A stretch of 5,117 nt of DNA, from contig CAZLFA010000105.1 of the NCBI GenBank assembly GCA_964558665.1, positions 1-5,117 on the forward strand, read 5' to 3'. Shown piece by piece: positions 1 through 4,084 of the stretch (position 1 is the stretch's first letter; each line of letters starts with the position of its first letter). Source of the stretch: CAZLFA01 sp964558665 (GTDB taxonomy: Bacteria; Desulfobacterota; Syntrophia; Syntrophales; PHBD01). The position numbers and the translations under genes were made by a program. The notes beneath the pieces are model-generated. The model did not search any database, was not told where the DNA came from, and was given only the letters and a program-made list of their open reading frames with translations.

Positions 1-24
1 TTAAAGAACTTTAACTGACCCCTA
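1..24. repeat. AT-rich palindrome beside GGGGTCAG at the window edge
   Basis: The first 14 bases form an interrupted palindrome, TTAAAG-AA-CTTTAA. Read on the minus strand, it is preceded by GGGGTCAGTT. GGGGTCAG-type motifs are common at the edges of REP-like and RAYT-associated repeats in Proteobacteria, so this could be the end of such an element lying beyond the window. It also sits just downstream of the minus-strand Rho_N gene and could be part of its 3' end. Only a fragment is visible, so the assignment is weak. Confidence 0.2.
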
Positions 25-41
25 AATCTATTTCAACTTTT

Positions 42-269
42 TCACGAAAGAGCCATAATTTTTATTATGTTCTTTTTGACTTTCTTTTTTACCTCTTCAT
101 CCTTTATACCCCGATGCTCCTTTATCAACTTTATCAATTCATCTTTTTTCATGTCCTGAACTGCCGCTGTCCTTGGGATTTCAAGGGCTATTGCCTTCAG
201 TTCCTTAACCGTCATCTTCTCAAGTGATTTTTCTTCAGCATGTTCCTTTTTCCTGGTTTCTGTTGTCAT
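42..269 (-). CDS. Small Rho_N/SAP-like domain protein (75 aa)
   Basis: This is a short, highly charged, lysine/glutamate-rich protein. Residues about 17-52 (LEKMTVKELKAIALEI, then MKKDELIKLIKEH) match the pattern of the N-terminal domain of transcription terminator Rho, a small helical SAP-like fold. The domain recurs as a free-standing small protein in Desulfobacterota and relatives. In Rho this subdomain helps in nucleic-acid contact; here a nucleic-acid-binding role is inference. The tail (from about residue 55) is a lysine-rich helix ending in IIKIMALS. There is no catalytic domain, signal peptide or membrane segment, so this is not a truncated Rho ATPase in any visible way. The start is well supported: GGAGGTGA lies a few bases upstream of the ATG at 269. 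The gene diverges from the 172-aa ORF, with 312 bases between the two start codons. Confidence 0.8.
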   Translation of the reverse strand: MTTETRKKEHAEEKSLEKMTVKELKAIALEIPRTAAVQDMKKDELIKLIKEHRGIKDEEVKKKVKKNIIKIMALS

Positions 270-339
270 TTTACCTTCACCTCCGCCAATAATCTGTTTT
301 TTTATTTGTACACCGGACTTTTTAAACAGTCTCTGTGAA

Positions 340-350
340 AAACAGGCGCT
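340..350 (+). repeat. Direct repeat AAACAGGCGCT, copy 1
   Basis: The same 11 bases recur at 540-550, exactly 200 bases away and 32 bases before the start codon of the 172-aa gene. Both copies lie in the same intergenic region. An 11-mer repeated somewhere in 5 kb is expected by chance, but two copies within one 312-base gap are less so. They could be binding sites or nothing. Confidence 0.3.
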
Positions 351-385
351 TGGGGTCGTCGATAAATTCTAACAAAAGATAGCCG

Positions 386-415
386 TTGACATTAATAGAA
401 ACACGTGTAGATAAT
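386..415 (+). promoter_or_regulatory. Sigma70-like promoter, upstream member of a tandem pair
   Basis: TTGACA (386-391) matches the -35 consensus perfectly. It is followed after 18 bases by GATAAT (410-415), one mismatch from the -10 consensus. The predicted transcript would start near 422 and run toward the 172-aa ORF. The -10 box abuts the -35 box of the next promoter. Confidence 0.5.
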
Positions 416-444
416 TGACATATTATCGATGGCTATAATACAAT
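415..444 (+). promoter_or_regulatory. Sigma70-like promoter, downstream member of a tandem pair
   Basis: A second perfect TTGACA (415-420) is followed after 18 bases by TACAAT (439-444). A TATAAT also occurs at 434-439, but at only 13 bases' spacing. TTGACAT is therefore repeated at a 29-base interval (386 and 415). The 5' leader to the start codon at 582 would be about 130 bases. Confidence 0.5.
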
Positions 445-539
445 AATTTTCTCTTAAGACCTAATTCTTTTTTAACTACAGCATTCATTCCAGGGCAAAT
501 GAATAATTCTTTAAATTAATTCCGCTGTTGGTATTTTAG

Positions 540-550
540 AAACAGGCGCT
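540..550 (+). repeat. Direct repeat AAACAGGCGCT, copy 2
   Basis: This is the second copy of the repeat at 340-350. It lies in the presumed 5' leader of the 172-aa gene, about 20 bases before its ribosome-binding site. Confidence 0.3.
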
Positions 551-581
551 ATACAATATTCTTCAGGAATAGGATGCGACC

Positions 582-1100
582 ATGAAAACACTGATGGTAT
601 TAAAAATGAAATTCGGGATAGGCGGGCCGGGAGAAGATTCTTTTGGCTTGAGGATGTACGGATTCTTTCCGGATAAACTAGGTTCCGATGCCAATATCAG
701 CATGGTAAACGAGGGTGAATCCATATCGGGTTCTGTATTTGGCGACTGTCAGCTTGTCACATTCTGGTTTCAATTCAGGGCACTGATCCCGTACGGAAGG
801 ATATCCAGTATATCAAAGAAGATTTTAGACAGTTTGGAAAGCAAAGGTTATGTGAAAGTCAGATCATCTATAAATAACCTGGTGGACACTACGCACCAGT
901 CATACAATAACAGGCCTGAAAGCAAATTTCCCCTGGAACCCAACACCGGAGGCTACAACGCGGCAGACGGGATATCCATTGTAGTGGAGAAATCGGGATC
1001 TGACAACCACTATACTCTCAAAGAGATCAACGAAATCAGGCACATGGCCGTTGATTTCAGCAATATGGCTTATGGTAAGAAACTGAAGGAAATCAACTGA
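582..1100 (+). CDS. Protein of unknown function (172 aa)
   Basis: I do not recognise this protein. It reads as an ordinary soluble globular protein: mixed alpha/beta composition, no signal peptide, no long hydrophobic segment, a single cysteine (Cys56) and no familiar nucleotide-binding or metal motif. Notable stretches are a glycine-rich start (FGIGGPGEDSFGLRMYGFFP, residues 11-30), an aromatic segment (TFWFQFRALIPYG, 60-72) and a helical charged C-terminus (YTLKEINEIRHMAVDF, 144-159). The ATG at 582 is chosen because AGGA at 571-574 gives a 7-base spacing; a later in-frame ATG (codon 9) lacks a ribosome-binding site. The gene stands alone: promoters upstream, and a hairpin overlapping its stop codon downstream. 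Coding is likely from length, the placed ribosome-binding site and flanking signals. Confidence 0.75.
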   Translation: MKTLMVLKMKFGIGGPGEDSFGLRMYGFFPDKLGSDANISMVNEGESISGSVFGDCQLVTFWFQFRALIPYGRISSISKKILDSLESKGYVKVRSSINNLVDTTHQSYNNRPESKFPLEPNTGGYNAADGISIVVEKSGSDNHYTLKEINEIRHMAVDFSNMAYGKKLKEIN

Positions 1101-1127
1101 ACTTCCAGTTCTGAACCGGAAGTTCAG
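1097..1127. terminator. Hairpin between convergent genes, probable bidirectional terminator
   Basis: CTGAACTTCC (1097-1106) and GGAAGTTCAG (1118-1127) are perfect inverted repeats. Inside them, GTT/AAC (1108-1110 / 1114-1116) extends the stem past one A/C mismatch, leaving a three-base loop. The stop codon of the 172-aa gene lies in the left arm. The hairpin sits exactly in the gap between convergent genes, as expected for a shared terminator. There is no immediate T-tract: the nearest on the plus strand begins about 18 bases further on. Confidence 0.55.
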
Positions 1128-1136
1128 ACACATCGA

Positions 1137-1583
1137 TCACTCTCCTTTTTTTATCTTTATCGCCAATCTTTTAACACCCCCCTCAAAGAGAACCTCCATT
1201 TGCGTATCGAATATGATTTTCTCCACAAAACCAATCCCAAACAGCCCATGTTTTATAACATCGCCTTTATTGAACACGCCGCTTGATTTATAATCCTGTA
1301 TGTCGCATTCAGCAGACAGCGATGTCTTCTTCTCCTGCCACCACTGCAAATCCATCAAATTGACCTGCCTTGATGTTGTTTTGGCAACAGAGGACGATGA
1401 AGCTCTCGATACACCCGTTCTTTTTTTTATCTCCGGTTTTCCTCCCCTATATTTGTGCTCAGTTTTGCATGTCCGGCATTGTACTCTGGACACCTTTCCA
1501 TATAATTCATAAATAATTATATGGGCCAGCAATAAACCGCATTTGGGACAGAACGCATCTATGTAATCTCCGGCACGTGACAT
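1137..1583 (-). CDS. Zinc-ribbon protein with C-terminal CarD/UvrD-tail-like domain (148 aa)
   Basis: The protein has two modules. Residues 12-39 carry CPKC and CRTC pairs (Cys12, Cys15, Cys36, Cys39), a classic four-cysteine zinc ribbon. A basic, serine-rich linker (about 45-75) follows. The C-terminus (about 104-145) reads FNKGDVIKHGLFGIGFVEKI, then MEVLFEGGVKRLA. This is the GDxIxHxxFGxGxV pattern of the small beta-barrel in CarD/Mfd RNA-polymerase-interaction domains and in the tails of UvrD/PcrA helicases. Such domains bind RNA polymerase or nucleic acid, so a transcription-associated role is plausible but inferred. Similar zinc-ribbon/GD-H-FG-G proteins of unknown function occur in Desulfobacterota. 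The ATG at 1583 is preceded by GAGGAGAA at 1588-1595. The gene is divergent from the receiver-PilZ gene. Confidence 0.8.
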   Translation of the reverse strand: MSRAGDYIDAFCPKCGLLLAHIIIYELYGKVSRVQCRTCKTEHKYRGGKPEIKKRTGVSRASSSSVAKTTSRQVNLMDLQWWQEKKTSLSAECDIQDYKSSGVFNKGDVIKHGLFGIGFVEKIIFDTQMEVLFEGGVKRLAIKIKKGE

Positions 1584-1661
1584 TTGATTCTCCTCATTTC
1601 TTTATCACACCGACCACTCTTTACAATGGTCTTTCATTTTTTTATTTATCACCTTTCTGCA

Positions 1662-1690
1662 TTGACACCGAGATATATTTTTCCTATATT
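1662..1690 (+). promoter_or_regulatory. Sigma70-like promoter of the receiver-PilZ gene
   Basis: TTGACA (1662-1667) and TATATT (1685-1690) are separated by the optimal 17 bases, the best promoter match in the window. Transcription would begin near 1697, about 105 bases before the ATG at 1803. This argues that the 219 in-frame codable bases before 1803 are mostly promoter and leader, not coding sequence. Confidence 0.6.
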
Positions 1691-1802
1691 TTCTCTCCAC
1701 GTTGCTTTTTGCAAGACGAAGGCAAACTATATTGTTTTTGTCTTTTATCTTAGCATTTCAAATCGCAAAAAGAGAAACCGACGAGAAAGGAAGTTATTTG
1801 CA

Positions 1803-2537
1803 ATGCCGATAAAAATTCTCCTGATACATGATTTCAGAACAGTCAGGACGCTGCAGCAGCACGTGCTTGCCGAGTTCAGTGATGCGGCGGTCGATTGGTT
1901 CACATCACCTCTTGACGCGACAATGATACTGCAGAACAGCAAATACGATCTGATCATGTGCGGAATGGAGATGTCCAATATGAACGGTATCGCCTTCCAG
2001 AAACATGCAGCCTCCGGCATCAACCAGACGACGCCTTTCATAGTCATGACAGCATCTGATGACAAAGCGCAACAGACATTGCTGGCCGAACACGGCATCT
2101 ACAATCTTATGAAGGTTCCCTGCACATCACTCCAGTTACGAACCACCATTGATCAGGTGCTGAACCCTAGGAGTATACGAGCTCATACACGATATTGCAT
2201 ACCTGACACAAGAGCGGTTATCACCTTCGGAGACATCGATATTACCGCCGACATTATAAACATCAGCATCAGCGGTGTTCTTTGTGAGCTGGATTGCCCG
2301 GAATCCGCGGAAAAGCTTATGCTGGCTCAAAAAATGTCGATAATGTTCCCTGATGACTTCGGAAAAGGAATAGCACGCGACATCAGCCCCACTCTTTTAA
2401 AACTGACGATTAAATCCTGGCATGTTAACGGCGCCATTCACCGTGTAAGCATTGTATTCAAGTTTGACAATCTTCACAAAGAGGCGGCAGAAGTAATGGA
2501 AAAGGCCTTTGAAAAGGCAGGCCAGGACGATTATTAA
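1803..2537 (+). CDS. Degenerate receiver-PilZ protein, probable c-di-GMP effector (244 aa)
   Basis: Residues 1-120 have the response-regulator receiver pattern (KILLIHD, YDLIMCGMEMSNMNG, PFIVMTAS, NLMKVP). Key residues are altered. The usual acidic pair is His9-Asp10. The phosphoacceptor aspartate position is Gly54. The usual proline of the following MP motif is Ser58. Thr83 and Lys104 are kept, with a valine before the following proline. Phosphorylation is therefore unlikely. Residues about 123-235 form a PilZ domain with both c-di-GMP motifs intact: RxxxR (Arg126-Arg130) and NxSxxG (Asn153, Ser155, Gly158). It is probably a cytosolic c-di-GMP sensor; the output (motility, adhesion or polysaccharide) cannot be read from the sequence. 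The ATG at 1803 is preferred over an open frame from 1584 because AAAGGAAG (1786-1793) precedes it, the receiver fold begins there, and a strong promoter lies in the upstream extension. Confidence 0.88.
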   Translation: MPIKILLIHDFRTVRTLQQHVLAEFSDAAVDWFTSPLDATMILQNSKYDLIMCGMEMSNMNGIAFQKHAASGINQTTPFIVMTASDDKAQQTLLAEHGIYNLMKVPCTSLQLRTTIDQVLNPRSIRAHTRYCIPDTRAVITFGDIDITADIINISISGVLCELDCPESAEKLMLAQKMSIMFPDDFGKGIARDISPTLLKLTIKSWHVNGAIHRVSIVFKFDNLHKEAAEVMEKAFEKAGQDDY

Positions 2538-2570
2538 GATTCTCCGGAACAATTATCCTGACGCACATTC

Positions 2571-2610
2571 TTCTTGATTTATTCATCAACATGTGAGCGA
2601 GCTTCAAGAA
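2571..2610. repeat. Inverted repeat TTCTTGA/TCAAGAA upstream of the HesB-like gene
   Basis: TTCTTGA (2571-2577) and TCAAGAA (2604-2610) are perfect 7-base inverted repeats 26 bases apart, in the 112-base gap before the HesB-like gene. Inside, TTGAT/ATCAA makes a competing small dyad. There is no T-tract, so this is not a typical terminator. It could be an operator. A possible -10 (TATACA, 2615-2620) follows, without a convincing -35. Confidence 0.25.
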
Positions 2611-2649
2611 ATTCTATACAGTAATCAAAACATCTCAACAGGAGGAAAC

Positions 2650-2961
2650 ATGTTAGAAGTAACAGATAAAGCAAGTGAAATGATAAAGGAGTTTCTTAAA
2701 ACCCAGGAACTTCCCCATATTATCAGGATCATCATGCAGGCCGGCTGAGGAGGTCCCTCCCTGGGCATGGCTCTGGATGAGTCAAAAGAAGAGGATATGG
2801 CCATCTCCGAAAAGGGATTGGACTTCGTGATAGATAAGGATCTTTACGAGGAAGTAAAGCCGATCCAAGTCGACTTTATCCAAACGGCAAGGGATTCGGG
2901 TTTTAAGATTACAGCCAACCTGCCGGCTTCAGCAGGCTGCGGAAGTTCCTGCAGCTGCTGA
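2650..2961 (+). CDS. HesB/IscA-like selenoprotein, Sec at residue 33 (103 aa)
   Basis: Reading TGA at 2746-2748 as selenocysteine gives one continuous HesB/IscA-type protein of the usual size, about 100 aa. The flanks are characteristic: MQAG-Sec-GGPSLGMALDE (residues 29-44), where homologues have Cys and the Sec falls at the position of the first of the three A-type carrier cysteines. The C-terminus, AGCGSSCSC, supplies Cys97, Cys101 and Cys103. A-type carriers bind and deliver Fe-S clusters through such cysteines. HesB-like selenoproteins are an established prokaryotic class, but their exact reaction is unclear to me. The start is well supported: GGAGG at 2641-2645 and ATG at 2650. If TGA were a stop, translation from ATG 2767 would remove the first conserved position and lack this ribosome-binding site. 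No Sec machinery gene (selA, selB, selC, selD) lies in the window. The radical SAM gene downstream may be a client. Confidence 0.87.
2746..2777 (+). promoter_or_regulatory. Sec codon (TGA) and candidate bacterial SECIS hairpin
   Basis: Bacterial selenocysteine insertion needs an mRNA hairpin just 3' of the UGA, inside the coding region. Starting 12 bases after the T of TGA, TCC (2758-2760) can pair with GGA (2775-2777). GGG (2763-2765) can pair with CTC (2771-2773, one G-U), around the loop CATGG. An alternative GGAG/CTCC hairpin (2749-2752 / 2757-2760) lies closer to the UGA. Position and G in the loop fit; the stem is short, so the exact structure is uncertain, although the Sec call does not depend on it. 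Confidence 0.4.
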
Positions 2962-2978
2962 AAGCTCCAGAAACATTC

Positions 2979-3010
2979 TTGCCGGCAGGTATAATAATAT
3001 CTGCCGGCAA
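2979..3010 (+). terminator. 14-bp hairpin between the HesB-like and radical SAM genes: terminator or operator
   Basis: TTGCCGGCAG (2979-2988) is perfectly inverted by CTGCCGGCAA (3001-3010). The stem continues inward four more pairs (one G-U) to a four-base loop AATA. TCTCAATTTT follows on the plus side. This resembles a Rho-independent terminator or attenuator with a modest T-tract. However, the apex contains TATAAT (2990-2995), and the radical SAM ATG lies only 21 bases beyond the stem, so the dyad could instead be an operator around a -10 box. No good -35 was found at 16-18 bases' spacing. Confidence 0.6.
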
Positions 3011-3031
3011 TCTCAATTTTAATAGATTCTG

Positions 3032-3934
3032 ATGTTTTTCCTATTCAGCCTCAGTAAATATTTTTTACAGCGAAAATTGCTCGGACATAAAGCACCACTT
3101 CTCGCGAGTTTCAAACTGACCTACCGGTGTAATCTTGCATGCCGCGCATGTCCTTTCCACAGGGAAGAGTACCGCAATATTCACATGGATTGGAACACGG
3201 CATGCCGGTCTCTTGCTATGTTGAAGGAACTGAATACGCAGATAGTCGTTTTTGAAGGAGGGGAACCGCTCCTCTGGAAAGATGGCTCATACGGACTGAC
3301 GGATCTTATACGCCACGCAAAAGCACTGTTTCCCAGAGTGGCGATCACAACCAACGGCACCCTCCCTTTTGCTGTGCCGGCAGACGTTATCTGGGTAAGC
3401 CTTGACGGCCTGGAGGACACTCATGATCATCTCCGCAGCAATTCTTTCAAGAGAACATGGAATAATCTCCGGGCCTCTGATCACCCTAACGTCCTCATAC
3501 ACATTACCCTCAACAGATACAACTGGCGGGATGCGAGGAAGCTTATGGAAAAGCTGTCCGGTCTTCCCTCCGTCAGAGGAGTAACGGTCCAGTTCTTCTA
3601 TCCCTACGGGAAGGGAGAGGAGAATCTGGCCCTCCCTCCTGAAGAGAGACAGCAGGCAATAGAGGATGTCATTAGAATGAAGAGACAGGGGTTCCCCATC
3701 TTGAATTCCGTAAAGAGCCTTAAAGGTATGATTTTCAACACATGGACATGCCATGACGACGTGCTGATCAATGTTGACCCGGACGGCGTCATTTCAGAAG
3801 GGTGTTACGCAAAAAGAAGAGGAAACATATCGTGTAAAGACTGCGGATTCACTCCGGTAGCCGAGGCGTCGGGGGCTATCGATTTAAGCCTCTCGTCGCT
3901 TTATGCAGGCTGGTCGATCTTCCTGCGGAAATGA
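3032..3934 (+). CDS. Radical SAM protein with cysteine-rich C-terminus (300 aa)
   Basis: The signature is clear: CNLACRAC (Cys33, Cys37, Cys40; the CxxxCxxC that holds the 4Fe-4S cluster cleaving S-adenosylmethionine) follows a beta strand (FKLTYR). EGGEP (75-79) is the SAM-binding motif. ITTNGT (105-110) and WVSLDG (121-126) match later barrel strands. The C-terminus holds NVDPDG (247-252) and four cysteines, Cys240, Cys258, Cys268 and Cys271, resembling a short SPASM/Twitch-type region that could bind an auxiliary Fe-S cluster. The substrate is unknown; SPASM/Twitch enzymes often modify peptides, but this is inference. The start is uncertain: no Shine-Dalgarno sequence precedes ATG 3032, although homologous-looking sequence begins close by and a TTG at codon 16 is no better supported. 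The gene follows the Sec-HesB gene after 70 bases, and its stop overlaps a 16-codon ORF by ATGA. Confidence 0.88.
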   Translation: MFFLFSLSKYFLQRKLLGHKAPLLASFKLTYRCNLACRACPFHREEYRNIHMDWNTACRSLAMLKELNTQIVVFEGGEPLLWKDGSYGLTDLIRHAKALFPRVAITTNGTLPFAVPADVIWVSLDGLEDTHDHLRSNSFKRTWNNLRASDHPNVLIHITLNRYNWRDARKLMEKLSGLPSVRGVTVQFFYPYGKGEENLALPPEERQQAIEDVIRMKRQGFPILNSVKSLKGMIFNTWTCHDDVLINVDPDGVISEGCYAKRRGNISCKDCGFTPVAEASGAIDLSLSSLYAGWSIFLRK

Positions 3935-3981
3935 AATTCAACAGCATTGATGCTTACAGGGCATTCAAAGCTTTCAGTTAA
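3931..3981 (+). CDS. Possible 16-codon micro-ORF coupled to the radical SAM gene
   Basis: The radical SAM stop codon overlaps an ATG in the arrangement ATGA at 3931-3934, a common sign of translational coupling. The ORF encodes MKFNSIDAYRAFKAFS and stops with TAA at 3979-3981, 13 bases before the hairpin at 3995. It has no cysteine and no recognised motif. No strong Shine-Dalgarno sequence precedes it (only CGGAA). An ORF this short is easily fortuitous. Alternatives are a tiny peptide made after the enzyme, or the remnant of a C-terminal extension of the enzyme in a shifted frame. Confidence 0.22.
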   Translation: MKFNSIDAYRAFKAFS

Positions 3982-3994
3982 GAGTCCGTTATGA

Positions 3995-4034
3995 ATATAC
4001 TCCCGGGCATTTTCAACAGCTCCCGGGAGTATAT
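3995..4034. terminator. 13-bp hairpin between convergent genes, probable bidirectional terminator
   Basis: ATATACTCCCGGG (3995-4007) and CCCGGGAGTATAT (4022-4034) are perfect inverted repeats around a 14-base loop. The hairpin lies between the 3' ends of the radical SAM gene and the minus-strand exported-protein gene, where both transcripts should end. Neither side has a T-tract, so termination might rely on Rho, or the hairpin may only protect the mRNA end. Confidence 0.5.
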
Positions 4035-4084
4035 GTCACGATTCATTGAGCGCCGCCAGACTCAGCGATCATGCAGAATTTGCT

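Larger units (their letters stand above)
270..581. other. AT-rich intergenic region with no gene, between divergent genes
   Basis: These 312 bases lie between two divergent start codons. I found no credible coding sequence or tRNA. They hold two overlapping sigma70-like promoters facing right (listed separately). They also hold a 7-bp inverted repeat, ATTCATT (483-489) / AATGAAT (498-504), with an 8-base loop, and an 11-base direct repeat AAACAGGCGCT at 340-350 and 540-550. If the promoters are used, the 172-aa gene has a leader of about 130 bases, long enough for RNA-level control, but I recognise no riboswitch class in it. No convincing leftward promoter for the Rho_N gene was found. Confidence 0.6.

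Noticed and set aside
359..436. Interleaved inverted repeats TCGATAA/TTATCGA and ATAGCC/GGCTAT as a pseudoknot riboswitch
   Set aside because: The arms are short, AT-rich and far apart. They overlap the promoter boxes and would lie mostly upstream of the transcript.
1584..1802. N-terminal 73-residue extension of the receiver-PilZ protein
   Set aside because: It starts with TTG without a ribosome-binding site, has low-complexity hydrophobic/basic sequence, contains a strong promoter, and precedes the normal start of a receiver fold.
1745..2098. Minus-strand ORF of 117 codons overlapping the receiver-PilZ gene
   Set aside because: It is antisense to the receiver domain coding region and crosses the promoter leader; cysteine-rich low-quality sequence.
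2767..2961. A 64-aa ORF starting at ATG 2767 as an independent gene
   Set aside because: It is the C-terminal part of the HesB-like selenoprotein. Upstream codons encode the matching N-terminus in the same frame, the strong ribosome-binding site is at 2641, and the TGA replaces a conserved cysteine.
2650..2961. HesB-like gene as a pseudogene broken by a nonsense codon
   Set aside because: The only in-frame stop is a TGA exactly at a metal-ligand cysteine position, with intact coding on both sides, which is the pattern of selenocysteine and not of random decay.
3287..3754. Minus-strand ORF of 155 codons within the radical SAM gene
   Set aside because: It lies opposite clear radical SAM coding sequence and shows no motif or ribosome-binding site of note.
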